Assembly: GCF_001446935.1 (NCBI RefSeq)
Contig: NZ_LKKK01000002.1
Coordinates: forward strand, 930,001-994,000
Length of the DNA stretch: 64,000 nucleotides
Reading direction: 5' to 3'
DNA from: Pseudomonas sp. TTU2014-080ASC
Lineage (GTDB): Bacteria; Pseudomonadota; Gammaproteobacteria; Pseudomonadales; Pseudomonadaceae
The position numbers and the translations under genes were made by a program. The notes under the pieces were generated by a model that was not told the DNA's origin, made no database searches, and saw only the letters and a list, made by a program, of their open reading frames with translations. Positions 48,562-57,479 of this stretch are shown here, in pieces (within the stretch, counting starts at the first letter, position 1; each line of letters begins with the position of its first letter).

Positions 48562-49477
48562 CTTTATTCCAGAACGGGTAGAAGTTGAACCACTGCAAAG
48601 GGGCGCTCAGGCAGCGTTGTGCCAGACTGTCGGCATAACGCTGGGCCCAGTGTTGGATTACCTGATCACGCTCGCTGCGCTTCCATTCGATGCGCTCGGC
48701 AAACGGTTCGATGGAGACGGTGTAGCGGCCATCAAACTTCAGGCAATGAATCAGGTTAACCGGGCATTGCAACAGTCCCGCCATCAGCCACGGGCCTTGG
48801 GGGAACGCGGCCTGTTGGCCGAGAAACTCCACAACGGCTTTGCGGCTGCCTTTGAGCGGGACGCGATCGCCGGCAATCGCCAGCCACTCGCCCCGATCCA
48901 GGCGTTCGGACAATTGCATCATGGTTGCGGCATCCAGTTCGCTGACCTGGATCAGGCGCATTTGGCTGGCACCGGATTCGCTCAGCAACCGGTTGAAGTG
49001 TTCGGCGTGTTTGGTGTGCAACAGGACGTTCATGGTCACGTCTTCGCCGATTTCGGCCAGGGCGCGGCAGACTTCCGGGTTGCCTAAGTGCGAAGCCACC
49101 AGAATCTGCCCGCGGCCTTGCTCATATAACTTGCCGCAGATGTTCTCCGGGTCGACCAGCTCCAGACGCTCCAGGCCAATCCTGCTGCTCCACACATCAA
49201 GCTTGTCCAGCAGCGTGTCAGCAAAGGCCATGAACTGGCGGAACACGGTCAGCTGGGTGGGCTTGAGCTCAGGGCGGGCGCTCCACTGCGCCAGGTTCTG
49301 CTGGTATTCGAAAATGCTGCGTCGGGCGGTGCCGCCGAACAGGTAAAAGTAGGCGACGATCAGGTGCAGCAGCGGGCTGATCAGACGACGGCCAAGCAGG
49401 CGCGAGAGCATGACCGTCAGCTTCATCAGGATGTAGCTGCCGCGCTCGCGCTGTCTGGCCCAGTGTTGACTGCTCAT
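48542..49477 (-). CDS. LpxL/HtrB-like acyltransferase of the APE cluster
   Basis: 311 residues from the ATG at 49477, which overlaps the glycosyltransferase stop (ATGA). The frame is open further upstream to 49573, inside that gene. There is an N-terminal membrane-associated helix and the HLGNPE motif, an HX4E active site of lipid A late acyltransferases, near residue 122. It probably attaches a fatty acyl or the aryl-polyene acyl to a lipid carrier. Specificity is unknown. Confidence 0.85.
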   Translation of the reverse strand: MSSQHWARQRERGSYILMKLTVMLSRLLGRRLISPLLHLIVAYFYLFGGTARRSIFEYQQNLAQWSARPELKPTQLTVFRQFMAFADTLLDKLDVWSSRIGLERLELVDPENICGKLYEQGRGQILVASHLGNPEVCRALAEIGEDVTMNVLLHTKHAEHFNRLLSESGASQMRLIQVSELDAATMMQLSERLDRGEWLAIAGDRVPLKGSRKAVVEFLGQQAAFPQGPWLMAGLLQCPVNLIHCLKFDGRYTVSIEPFAERIEWKRSERDQVIQHWAQRYADSLAQRCLSAPLQWFNFYPFWNKDDDTPA

Positions 49478-50208
49478 CGCCAGCACCTTTGCCAGAGGAT
49501 GCGCGGGGCGCGCAGGAGCATGCCGAAGAACAGCTTGGCGTGCATCTTCGAGATCAGCGCGTTGTCGTGCCACAGACGGAAGTGGGACAGGCCATCTTCC
49601 GGGTAGTGCACGCGGGTGGGCAGCCAGTGCATGGGCTGGTTGCGCCAGGCTAGGCGCACCAGTATTTCGGTGTCGAAATCCATTCGTTTACCGATGTTGA
49701 CGTGGTTGATCAGCGCCAGAGTCGGCACCAGTGGGTATACGCGGAAGCCGCACATGGAGTCGCGGATTTGCAGTGACAGGGTGTTGATCCATACCCACAC
49801 GTGGGTCAGGTAGCGCGCATACAGGCGACCTTTCGGCACGCTGGCGTCGTACTGTGGATAACCGCAGATCAGCGAATCCGGCGCAGCCTGCGAAGCAGTG
49901 ATAAAGACGCTGACATCATTCAGGTTGTGCTGGCCGTCGGCGTCTACCTGCAACGCGTGAGTAAAACCGAGGCGAGCGGCTTCGCGCAGGCCAGCCATGA
50001 CGGCTCCGCCTTTGCCCTGGTTCTGCGGCAGCCGCAGCAGGTGAGTGTCGGCCTGGGTGGCGAGTTGATCCATTACAGCTGCGCAGTCGGCGCTGGAGGC
50101 ATCGTCCACCAGTACGCAGGGCAAGCCCGCTTTGTGCAGCTCGGCCACCACCGCAGGCAACGTGCGCCCGTGGTTGTAGACCGGAATCACCGCGCAGGCC
50201 TTATACAC
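49474..50208 (-). CDS. Family 2 glycosyltransferase of the APE cluster
   Basis: 244 residues from a GTG at 50208, overlapping the ligase-dehydratase stop by eight bases. GT-A fold with AVIPVYNHGRTLPAVV, the VDDASS aspartates, QNQGKGGAVMAGL and the DxD-type VDADGQHN. Dolichol-phosphate-mannose-synthase-like relatives are usual in APE clusters and probably add a sugar to the lipid anchor. The frame opens further upstream to 50256, but that would run deep into the previous gene. Confidence 0.83.
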   Translation of the reverse strand: MYKACAVIPVYNHGRTLPAVVAELHKAGLPCVLVDDASSADCAAVMDQLATQADTHLLRLPQNQGKGGAVMAGLREAARLGFTHALQVDADGQHNLNDVSVFITASQAAPDSLICGYPQYDASVPKGRLYARYLTHVWVWINTLSLQIRDSMCGFRVYPLVPTLALINHVNIGKRMDFDTEILVRLAWRNQPMHWLPTRVHYPEDGLSHFRLWHDNALISKMHAKLFFGMLLRAPRILWQRCWR

Positions 50209-51886
50209 AGGCAGCTCCCAGCAGGATACGGCCAGACGAGCAGGCGGCCTCGCCATTGCGGAAGGCGAAGTACAGCTTGCCGCGCTCGGCGTCGAAACGC
50301 AGGCTCAGTTGCAGGCGGTCGCCGGGGCGCACCAGTTGCTGGAACTTGAGCACTTCCATACCGCCAAAACGCGGCGGCAGATCAGGCATCAGGCGGCGTG
50401 CCAGCTGTTGCGCCCAGTCCACCTGCACTACGCCAGGCAGCACCGGGGTTTGCGGGAAGTGGCCGGTGAAATAGGCCAGATCCAGTGGAATCTCCAGCTC
50501 CAGTTGCCATTCGCCGTCTTGTTCAACCGCTGACAGTGGTTCGACAGCTTTTGGACGCGGCGCTGCGAGCAATTCATCCACACAGACTTGCGTCAGCTTG
50601 CCTTGCGCGTTGTACGGCAGTTGCGCGAGTAGCCGCCAGCGGCGCGGCAGGGCGATGGCTTCGGTGTGTTGGGCGAGGTGCTGGCGCAGGGTTTCCGTGA
50701 CGGTGCGGCGGCCTTGGTTGCGTAGCGCATGCAGCCCGGTTGGCGTCAGGCTGATCAGTGCGCCGAGGTAGGCGCGGCCTTGCTGGATCACGCCTAAACG
50801 GGCATCGCTGACCCATTCATGATTGATCAGAGCCTGTTCCAGCATGGGCAAGGAGATGCGCTTTTCTTCCAGCTTGATGATGCGATCCAGACGACCGAGC
50901 AGGCGGAAGCGGCCATCGGCCTCAAAGCTCACCGCATCGGCGGTCTGCTCGCGGTGGCCTTCTGGCAAATAAGGCGAGGTCAGGTTCAGTGCGCCGTCCT
51001 CATTGCTGCCGGTTTCAACCCCTGCAAACGGCGTCCACAGCTCGCCACCTTGGCGCCAGGCGATGCCGCCGGTTTCCGAACTGCCGTAGATTTCAGTCGG
51101 CCACTGACCGAGCAGGCGGTGCAGCTCCGTGGCGCTTTCAGCAGACAACGCACCGCCGGAGGAAAACACCTGACGCACCTGTTGCAGCGCGGCCCAGTCG
51201 AGGTTGTCACCCATGCGTTTGAGCAGGGCGGGGCTGGCGACCCAAGCGAAACGCTTGCTGCTGTCTTCGCGGATCAGGTTCAGGCTTTCGCGCTGTAAAT
51301 CTTCCGGGAACGGCAGCGCACGGGGGATAAAACAGCGCCCGGCGCACAGCGGCCACAGCACGCGGAACAGCAGACCGTATATATGTTGCGCGGCAACGCT
51401 GCCGAAAATGGTCGCGCCGGCAATTTGTTCGCCCCAGAGGGCTTCCAGTGCTTCGACTTCGTTGCTCAGCTGACGCAGGGATTTGTCGATCAGCTTGGCT
51501 TCGCCGCTGGAGCCCGAAGTGCTCAGGGTCAGACGGCAGTTATCTACAGCCAGTAGCGCTGGTTCCAGCGCCGGGCTGTCTGCTGTGATCAGGCCGTCCA
51601 GGTTATCCAGCCATAGGTCGCACGATGTGCTCAGGCGCTGGCGGGTGTTGGCTTGCGCATCAGCGGGCAGCACCACGGCAATACCCGCACGCCAAGCGGC
51701 GAGCAGGGCAATGGCCAACTCACCGGCGTCTTCCATATGCAGGGCCAGTCGCTGTACGCCGCGCTGTTGCAGAACAAAGGCCAATTGCAGGGCCTGTTGC
51801 AGCAGTGCGGGATGCTCCAGCTGCGGCGTCACCTGACGGCCTGGCTGGGCAGTTTCTAACAGGCGCTCAAGGGGCAGCCAGTTCAT
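50201..51886 (-). CDS. Fused acyl-activating ligase and ApeI-like dehydratase of the APE cluster
   Basis: 561 residues from the ATG at 51886, with AAGGAGA upstream. Residues 1-440 are an AMP-binding acyl-CoA/ACP ligase with P-loop [24 protein letters not shown] and the hinge [17 protein letters not shown]. Residues 460-561 are a hotdog dehydratase domain with [21 protein letters not shown], the FabZ/ApeI histidine motif. It likely activates the aryl starter and takes part in dehydration with the ApeP-like protein. In the E. coli cluster these activities are, as I recall, separate genes. Confidence 0.87.
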   Translation of the reverse strand: MNWLPLERLLETAQPGRQVTPQLEHPALLQQALQLAFVLQQRGVQRLALHMEDAGELAIALLAAWRAGIAVVLPADAQANTRQRLSTSCDLWLDNLDGLITADSPALEPALLAVDNCRLTLSTSGSSGEAKLIDKSLRQLSNEVEALEALWGEQIAGATIFGSVAAQHIYGLLFRVLWPLCAGRCFIPRALPFPEDLQRESLNLIREDSSKRFAWVASPALLKRMGDNLDWAALQQVRQVFSSGGALSAESATELHRLLGQWPTEIYGSSETGGIAWRQGGELWTPFAGVETGSNEDGALNLTSPYLPEGHREQTADAVSFEADGRFRLLGRLDRIIKLEEKRISLPMLEQALINHEWVSDARLGVIQQGRAYLGALISLTPTGLHALRNQGRRTVTETLRQHLAQHTEAIALPRRWRLLAQLPYNAQGKLTQVCVDELLAAPRPKAVEPLSAVEQDGEWQLELEIPLDLAYFTGHFPQTPVLPGVVQVDWAQQLARRLMPDLPPRFGGMEVLKFQQLVRPGDRLQLSLRFDAERGKLYFAFRNGEAACSSGRILLGAACV

Positions 51887-52428
51887 TCGTGTCTCCTTAC
51901 GTGCTGGCGTACCAGCCACTCACCGACAAACAACAGGCCCATCAACACATAGGCAATCAGGCCGGTGTACAGCGTCCACCAACTTAGCGGGGCCCAAAAA
52001 ATCAGCGCCACAACCACCAAGCCGTTGAGCAGGAAAAACAGCGTCCAGACCTGCGTGACCCGCCGTATGTGGCGGATGGCGACCTCGGGCAGATAGGGCT
52101 CACGAATACGTGCCAGCCGCTCAATCAGCGGCGGGCCATATTTCAGGCTCAGGCCGAATGTCACCATCAGCAAGCCGTTGAGCAGCACTGGATACCAGCG
52201 CAACAGCTGTTCCTCAGCTGAGAGCCCCAACAGCAGGCAGAAGGCCAGGGCGATGGCAGTCATCCACAGATTTCCGGGCTTACCCCGCTGCGAAAGCGCA
52301 CGGGCCAGCCACAGCACGCCGAGGCATACGGCAAACCACTGCGGCGACAGGTGCTCCATGCCGTAATACACGGCAAACGGGTAGAGCACTCCGGCAATCA
52401 GCAACAGCAGGCCAAACAAACGGCCCAT
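51883..52428 (-). CDS. COG4648-type membrane protein of the APE cluster
   Basis: 181 residues with five or so membrane helices, including an N-terminal GRLFGLLLLIAGVLYPFAVYY and a C-terminal pair. A basic cytoplasmic loop contains IREPYLPEVAIRHIRRVTQVW. It matches the small membrane protein of unknown function constantly found next to the ACP genes in APE clusters. TAATG overlap with the ACP gene upstream and ATGA overlap with the ligase gene downstream. Confidence 0.83.
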   Translation of the reverse strand: MGRLFGLLLLIAGVLYPFAVYYGMEHLSPQWFAVCLGVLWLARALSQRGKPGNLWMTAIALAFCLLLGLSAEEQLLRWYPVLLNGLLMVTFGLSLKYGPPLIERLARIREPYLPEVAIRHIRRVTQVWTLFFLLNGLVVVALIFWAPLSWWTLYTGLIAYVLMGLLFVGEWLVRQHVRRHE

Positions 52429-52688
52429 TATTCAGCGGCTGGGCTGTTGACCAGTTGGAACACGGCTTCAACCACATCACCCACGGTGCGCACGGCTTTG
52501 AATTCTTCAGCCGCGAGCTTTTTACCGGTCTGGCGTTTGATGTGGTCGATCAGGTCGACGGCATCGATGCTGTCGATTTCCAGATCCTGATACAGGTTGG
52601 CTTCGAGCGTGACGCGCTCGGGCTCCAGTTCAAACAGCTCTACGAGGGCGTCGCGCAGGGTGTTGAAAATATCCTCACGGGTTTGCAT
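52428..52688 (-). CDS. apeF: Acyl carrier protein 2 of the APE cluster (ApeF-like)
   Basis: 86 residues with the phosphopantetheine serine in LEIDSIDAVDLIDH (about residue 40). It carries starter or growing polyene intermediates. It is paired with the next ACP gene 11 bases upstream. The assignment of E or F letter rests on gene order only. Confidence 0.85.
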   Translation of the reverse strand: MQTREDIFNTLRDALVELFELEPERVTLEANLYQDLEIDSIDAVDLIDHIKRQTGKKLAAEEFKAVRTVGDVVEAVFQLVNSPAAE

Positions 52689-52699
52689 CGGCGCGATCC

Positions 52700-52960
52700 T
52701 CAGGCAGGTTGTTGCGATGACACGAACGCTGCCAGGCTGGCGACGTTGGCGAAGTGCTTGCGGGTGTCCTTGGCTTCGGCGTCGATCTTGATACCAAAAC
52801 GCTTCTGGATGGCCAGGCCCAGCTCCAGGGCGTCGACTGAATCCAGACCCAGGCCTTCCCCGAACAGGGTCAGGTCCGCGGCGATGTCTTCAGCGGTCAT
52901 GTCTTCAAGGCCCAGGGCGTCGATGATCAGATTTTTAATTTCTAGTTCTAGATTGCTCAT
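52700..52960 (-). CDS. apeE: Acyl carrier protein 1 of the APE cluster (ApeE-like)
   Basis: 86 residues with phosphopantetheine serine in LGLDSVDALELGLAI. Two different ACPs are standard in APE systems, where each serves different steps. It overlaps the acyltransferase gene by 26 bases. Confidence 0.85.
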   Translation of the reverse strand: MSNLELEIKNLIIDALGLEDMTAEDIAADLTLFGEGLGLDSVDALELGLAIQKRFGIKIDAEAKDTRKHFANVASLAAFVSSQQPA

Positions 52961-53744
52961 CTTGGGCGAGCTCCTTCAGAAAGTGCTGGTGCAGAAATTG
53001 GTTAAGTTTTCGGGATGCAACCGGAGCGGGGCCGGCGGCGTTAAAGGCTGCTGGGGCGATATCCTCACCTACGCGCAAACGGAAGTGAAAACGTCGCGAC
53101 GGAATGCTGTACCAAGGTTCCGCCTTGGTTAGGGTTGTCGGCGTGACATCGATCACAACTGGCGTTACAACCCGCGCCCCGCGCAGAGCAATGGCGGCAG
53201 CGCCGCGATGAAACTCACGAAATTCACCCGGTGTCGTTCGGGTGCCTTCGGGGAACACAATTAGGGTCTGGCCTTCACGCAGGGCTCCTGCCGCCTCTTC
53301 AAGCATGTCCAGGCTACCGCTGTTGCTGATGTACTGCGCAGCGCGGATCGGGCCGCGCATAAAGGGGTTGTGCCAGAGGCTTTGTTTAACGATGCAGTTG
53401 GCGTCGCGGATAAAGGCAATCAGCACCACCACATCAATCAGCGAAGGGTGATTGGCGATGACCATCTGCCCCGGCTGACCCAGGCGCTCAATGCCTTCCA
53501 CTTCATAGGTGAGCACGCCGGTGCGGTACATAAAACGTACAAAGTAATAGAAGGTGGCGCTGACTACCGCGCGGGAGCGGGTGCGATGGGCGACAGCATC
53601 GCCAGGCAGCAGGCGTAACAAGGGGAAGACCAGCACGCGCAGTATCACGCCGCCGATACCGAACAGGCTGAAACTCAGGGCAGTTGCAATTAAGCGCCAC
53701 CAATACGGATGGCTGTATGAACTCAGACCTTTTCTCTCGACCAT
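52935..53744 (-). CDS. PlsC-like acyltransferase of the APE cluster (ApeD-like)
   Basis: 269 residues from the ATG at 53744. It has an N-terminal hydrophobic region (about 15-45), the HX4D motif in VIANHPSLIDVVVL and FPEGTRTTPGEF, hallmarks of 1-acyl-glycerol-3-phosphate acyltransferases. It overlaps the chain-length factor gene by 22 bases. The open frame extends to 53828, but that would lengthen the overlap and add a tail without family similarity. Confidence 0.84.
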   Translation of the reverse strand: MVERKGLSSYSHPYWWRLIATALSFSLFGIGGVILRVLVFPLLRLLPGDAVAHRTRSRAVVSATFYYFVRFMYRTGVLTYEVEGIERLGQPGQMVIANHPSLIDVVVLIAFIRDANCIVKQSLWHNPFMRGPIRAAQYISNSGSLDMLEEAAGALREGQTLIVFPEGTRTTPGEFREFHRGAAAIALRGARVVTPVVIDVTPTTLTKAEPWYSIPSRRFHFRLRVGEDIAPAAFNAAGPAPVASRKLNQFLHQHFLKELAQDEQSRTRN

Positions 53745-54439
53745 GTCCACTTCCGGTTCTTCCAGTGATGCTGCAATACCGTCTGGCCACTGCACAGTGC
53801 GCGTACCAGACTCAGAGCGTGGGGCCACTGCGAGCGTGGTCCGATTTCCTTGCTCAATTGCAGGTTCCAGTCGTCGCCAGCAGTAAGCAGCAGGGCAACG
53901 GCATACGGGAATGGCACGTCCTCTATGTAGGGACGGTAGAGCTCAGGCGGTGTTTCTTCGGCAATCACCAGCAGCACTGCTGGAGCGCCTTCCTGAAGCA
54001 GGCCACAGGCCTCAAGCACCGCGGTTTCCAGGCCGTCGCCTTCACCGGCCAGGGCGGTCATTTCGCTGGTGTCACCGCGTTGAATCGACCACAGACCAAT
54101 AATCGCGTTATGCACAGATAGGCTGAACTGTGTGGGAGATAGCGGCTCGTTATGCGCAAGATCGCTGAGAATCGCCAGCGTTCGCGGTGTTTCGCCATGC
54201 CTGCTGGTGAATACCATAGGCAATTGCGGGTGCTGTTCAGCCAGCGGCCAGGCGACGTGAAATGCCATGCGCGCCAAACGACTCAAGCGGCGGCGTTGCA
54301 TGGGCGGCAGGACGCTGACATCGGGTTGTTCGCCCTGATCGACAATGCACGACGGAGCCTGATGCCAGGCAAGCCAGTCAGCCGTACTGTCCACGCCCGG
54401 TGCCCAGGCGCGCCATTGTTCGATCAGAAAGTGTGTCAC
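53723..54439 (-). CDS. apeC: Ketosynthase-like chain-length factor of the APE cluster (ApeC-like)
   Basis: 238 residues, a shortened ketosynthase-like fold. SPTQFSLSVHNAIIGLWSI occupies the place where active ketosynthases have the catalytic cysteine, and that cysteine is missing. This fits the chain-length factor ApeC, which pairs with ApeO. The start is a GTG at 54439 (MTHFLIEQW). It is the first gene of the operon, about 200 bases from divergent parA. Confidence 0.85.
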   Translation of the reverse strand: MTHFLIEQWRAWAPGVDSTADWLAWHQAPSCIVDQGEQPDVSVLPPMQRRRLSRLARMAFHVAWPLAEQHPQLPMVFTSRHGETPRTLAILSDLAHNEPLSPTQFSLSVHNAIIGLWSIQRGDTSEMTALAGEGDGLETAVLEACGLLQEGAPAVLLVIAEETPPELYRPYIEDVPFPYAVALLLTAGDDWNLQLSKEIGPRSQWPHALSLVRALCSGQTVLQHHWKNRKWTWSREKV

Positions 54440-54512
54440 GCGGGTAAGTCCAAATATTCCTACGCCTAGTCAAACCCGCTTAGGACGGCATTCTCGTTGG
54501 CATTATGGAGGC

Positions 54513-54541
54513 ATTATCCAGTCCCGATACAGACTGCGCAA
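54513..54541 (-). promoter_or_regulatory. Candidate promoter of the APE operon
   Basis: On the minus strand TTGCGC (54541-54536) and GATAAT (54518-54513) have a 17-base spacer, leaving a leader of about 65 bases before the first GTG. The rest of the 203-base gap between apeC and parA shows no clear operator. Confidence 0.35.
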
Positions 54542-54642
54542 ATCATTAGGGAAAGATAGTCAATCAGACGTTTCCGTAATTCCTTCATCCTTTTCTGTAA
54601 TTGTGCATAGAATCACTACAGTTTTGGGTTTAGGAGGTGCCG

Positions 54643-55413
54643 ATGCGACGTGTGATCTTCAATCAGAAAGGCGGCGTGGGTAAGTCCAGTATCGCCTGTA
54701 ACCTGGCCGCTGTTAGTGCTTCGCAGGGCTATCGCACACTGCTGATCGACCTTGACGCTCAGGCCAACTCAACCCACTACCTGACCGGGCTGACCGGCGA
54801 TGACATCCCCATGGGCATCGCCGAGTTTTTCAAGCAGACCCTGTCAGCCACCTCGTTCCGAAAAAATAAGGTGGACATCTATGAAACGCCGTTCGAGAAC
54901 CTGCATGTGGTGACCGCGACGGCGGAGCTGGCCGAACTGCAGCCCAAACTCGAGCAGAAGCACAAGATCAATAAGCTGGCCAAGCTGCTCGACAGCCTGA
55001 GCGAGGATTATGAGCGGATCTATCTGGACACGCCGCCCGCACTGAACTTCTATACCGTTTCTGCTCTGATCGCAGCGGATCGGGTGCTGATCCCCTTTGA
55101 TTGCGACAGCTTCTCCCGTCAGGCCTTATACGGGCTGCTGGGGGAGATCGAAGAGTTAAAGGAAGACCATAATGAAGCGCTGGAGGTGGAGGGCATTGTC
55201 GTCAACCAGTTCCAGCCAAGGGCGAGCCTGCCGCAGCAGATCATTGACGAGCTGATCGAAGAAGAATTGCCGGTGTTGCCGGTGCATCTGATGAGTTCGG
55301 TGAAAATGCGCGAATCCCACCAGGCCTGCACTCCGCTGATCTTCTTGGATCGCAGCCACAAGCTGACTCAGCAGTTTGTTGAGTTGCATGATTTGCTGAA
55401 CGAGGCAGATTGA
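54643..55413 (+). CDS. Orphan ParA/MinD-family ATPase
   Basis: 256 residues from the ATG at 54643, with AGGAGG six bases upstream; a GTG two codons earlier is less likely. Deviant Walker [23 protein letters not shown] and [11 protein letters not shown] are the ParA motifs. There is no ParB or parS-like neighbour, so the cargo is unknown. Such orphans position protein machines or plasmid-like cargo. From memory a close homologue sits next to the Usp and metY genes in P. aeruginosa, so it is core rather than acquired. Confidence 0.87.
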   Translation: MRRVIFNQKGGVGKSSIACNLAAVSASQGYRTLLIDLDAQANSTHYLTGLTGDDIPMGIAEFFKQTLSATSFRKNKVDIYETPFENLHVVTATAELAELQPKLEQKHKINKLAKLLDSLSEDYERIYLDTPPALNFYTVSALIAADRVLIPFDCDSFSRQALYGLLGEIEELKEDHNEALEVEGIVVNQFQPRASLPQQIIDELIEEELPVLPVHLMSSVKMRESHQACTPLIFLDRSHKLTQQFVELHDLLNEAD

Positions 55414-55449
55414 TCGCTTGTCGGCGCTGCGTATGCCTTGAAACCGCAT

Positions 55450-55502
55450 GGTGAGTAACCCGCTGTGCGGGCTTACGCTACCCTGCGGTAGCGTTACCTA
55501 CC
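55450..55502. repeat. REP-like compound palindrome between convergent parA and usp
   Basis: Two adjacent hairpins, CCCGC-TGT-GCGGG and ACGCTACC-CTGC-GGTAGCGT, lie between outer GGTGAGTAA and TTACCTACC, which pair imperfectly. There is no T tract. A related GGTGG...CCACC palindrome occurs at 61169-61197. It resembles the short intergenic palindromes common in Pseudomonas genomes and may act as a transcription-blocking structure. Confidence 0.55.
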
Positions 55503-55516
55503 TTGGGACTTGAGGG

Positions 55517-56311
55517 CTACCTCACCACCAGCACATCACACGGTGCTTTGTGCAGAAAGTGTTGAGCCAGGCTTCCCAGTAAGGCCTGGGACAGCGCGCT
55601 GCGGCCATGACTGCCAAGGATCAGCAGATCATTACTGTGTTCTTTCAGGTGATCCTGAAGGGAGCGCAGGATTCCGCCTTGCACGATGGAATGGCTGAGC
55701 GTGGGGCCCTTCTCTGGCAGGTACTGCTTTTCATCTTCCAGCAACTGATCAATTAACGCCTGCTGGGTCGCCAGTTGCGCTTCGACCTGTTTGGGCGTGC
55801 CTTTGCCGGGATCAAACACATGCACCGCATGCAGCGTCGCCGTTTCCGGCAGCAGGCGATAACCGTGTCCCAGCGCACTGCAGGCACACAGGGAAAAGTC
55901 GATAGCGGCCAGGCCGCGCTGGTACGGGCGGAAGTCGTTGCGGGTCACCAACAGCAGCGGCACCCGACAGTTGCGCGCGATGCGGTCTAGGCTGGTGCCG
56001 GGAAACAAGTCGTGGCGCTGATTATGGCTGCCTAAAACCAGCAGATCGCAGCCAGTTTCAATCACCTGTTGCAGCACCACGTCTGAAGGCTTGCCGCTGC
56101 GGATCAGCAATTCGCTTTTCGGGGCGTACAGGGTGAGGCTCTTGTCCAGCGCCCGCTGCGCCTGTTCCTGCTCCTGTTGGCTGGCATTCGGCTTGAGCAC
56201 GTGCAGTACGCTCAGGCGAGCACCAAACTGTCTGGCCAGCTGCACGGCACGGCACAACGCAATGTCTGCGGTGTCGCGCAAGTCATGGGCGATCAGGATA
56301 TGACTGGTCAT
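55517..56311 (-). CDS. Tandem universal stress protein
   Basis: 264 residues made of two Usp domains. Each begins with a beta strand (ILIAHDLRDTADIAL; LAAIDFSLCACSALG) and has a nucleotide-loop-like glycine motif, VLGSHNQRHDLFPGTS in the first and ILGSHGRSALSQALLGS in the second. Function in stress survival is inferred from the family. It is convergent with parA and 85 bases downstream of the thioesterase gene. Confidence 0.9.
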   Translation of the reverse strand: MTSHILIAHDLRDTADIALCRAVQLARQFGARLSVLHVLKPNASQQEQEQAQRALDKSLTLYAPKSELLIRSGKPSDVVLQQVIETGCDLLVLGSHNQRHDLFPGTSLDRIARNCRVPLLLVTRNDFRPYQRGLAAIDFSLCACSALGHGYRLLPETATLHAVHVFDPGKGTPKQVEAQLATQQALIDQLLEDEKQYLPEKGPTLSHSIVQGGILRSLQDHLKEHSNDLLILGSHGRSALSQALLGSLAQHFLHKAPCDVLVVR

Positions 56312-56396
56312 TGCGGCGATCTCCTGCGGCGTGATGCTGCTTAATTATTATGGCCACAAGTGATAGCTGCATTTTCGTGCCAGAACAAGGCCAGAT

Positions 56397-56840
56397 TCAG
56401 CGAGTTCGTAACTGATAAAGACCAACACTCTCTGCAACGACCTCGCCGGCTTCGTTGGTCAATTGCAGCTCCAGGGTGAATTCGGCTTTGCCCTGATCTT
56501 CTGCCTCACGCTGTAAACGCTCTATCTCGTTACTTTCGAGGCGGGCTTCTACTCGAATATCGCCAGTGGCCGGGCGGCGGAAGCGCAGATTCATCTCTTT
56601 AACAATGGGATAGAAGCGCTGAACGTCGAAGCTGGTCAGAAACAGCGCACCGCCAGGTAGTTCCGCCAGCGTGAACAAGGCACCGGCATACATGCTGCCA
56701 ATGTGATTCTGATTACCCGCCAGTGGCATGCGCAGCCGTACAAACCCAGGCTCAAGCACCTCGGCTTTGAGGTTGCTGCGTTTAATAAAGGCGATCTGCT
56801 CTTCAGTGAGTTGGCGCACCAGCTCGACGGGCATGGACAT
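56397..56840 (-). CDS. PaaI/YiiD-like hotdog thioesterase
   Basis: 147 residues. A hotdog fold with QNHIGSMYAGALFTLAELPGG, where the asparagine/histidine and helix pattern fit the YiiD C-terminal or DUF4442-type thioesterases, and MNLRFRRPATGDIRVEA as the long strand pair. The substrate is unknown. Two ATGs (56840 and 56834) are in frame; the first is used. Monocistronic by spacing. Confidence 0.78.
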   Translation of the reverse strand: MSMPVELVRQLTEEQIAFIKRSNLKAEVLEPGFVRLRMPLAGNQNHIGSMYAGALFTLAELPGGALFLTSFDVQRFYPIVKEMNLRFRRPATGDIRVEARLESNEIERLQREAEDQGKAEFTLELQLTNEAGEVVAESVGLYQLRTR

Positions 56841-56934
56841 GAGGCGACTCCGCTCTAGTTGTTATGTGGGCAGACTAGCGGCTGCTTATGTCGCCGTTAA
56901 TGACCATGCCGTCAACGTAGGTTGACCAATTCGC

Positions 56935-57369
56935 TCAGATGCCTTGTTGGCGTAGCCAGCCAAGCAATTGCGGCAGCGGCATGGCGCCACTCTGGCGGGC
57001 CACTTCAACACCGCCTTTAAACAGGATCAGACTGGGAATTGAGCGGATGCCCAGTTGCCCGGAAAGCTGCGGGTTGTTCTCACTGTCGAGCTTGCCCAGA
57101 CGGCAACGACCTTGGAGCTGTTGTGCGGCTTGCTGGAAGATTGGGGCAAAGCTGCGGCACGGACCGCACCAGTCGGCCCATACATCCACCAGCAAAGGCA
57201 GATCACCTTTTAATTGGCTGGCGAAGTTGCCCTGAGTCAGCTCGAAAGGAGCCGCCGGCAGTACTTCACTTTTGCAGCGCCCACAGCGTGGTGCATCACC
57301 AAGGCGCTCGGAAGGAATACGGTTGAGCCCGTTGCAGCTGGGGCAAGGGATAAGCAGAGGGTTGGACAT
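56935..57369 (-). CDS. trxC: Thioredoxin 2 (TrxC)
   Basis: 144 residues. An N-terminal zinc domain with CPSC and CGRC (residues 9-33) is followed by a thioredoxin fold with the redox motif WCGPC. This two-part layout defines TrxC, a cytoplasmic disulphide reductase responsive to oxidative stress in many bacteria. It stands between the thioesterase and metY, all on the minus strand. Confidence 0.93.
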   Translation of the reverse strand: MSNPLLIPCPSCNGLNRIPSERLGDAPRCGRCKSEVLPAAPFELTQGNFASQLKGDLPLLVDVWADWCGPCRSFAPIFQQAAQQLQGRCRLGKLDSENNPQLSGQLGIRSIPSLILFKGGVEVARQSGAMPLPQLLGWLRQQGI

Positions 57370-57479
57370 GACGGACTCCGAAGCAGGATTAGCCCTTATC
57401 TGGAGTCTTTTAGTCGGATATCAAGTCTGGAATTGCGTGCTGTGGGTAAGTTGCTATCCACAGCACGGCAGTACAAACC

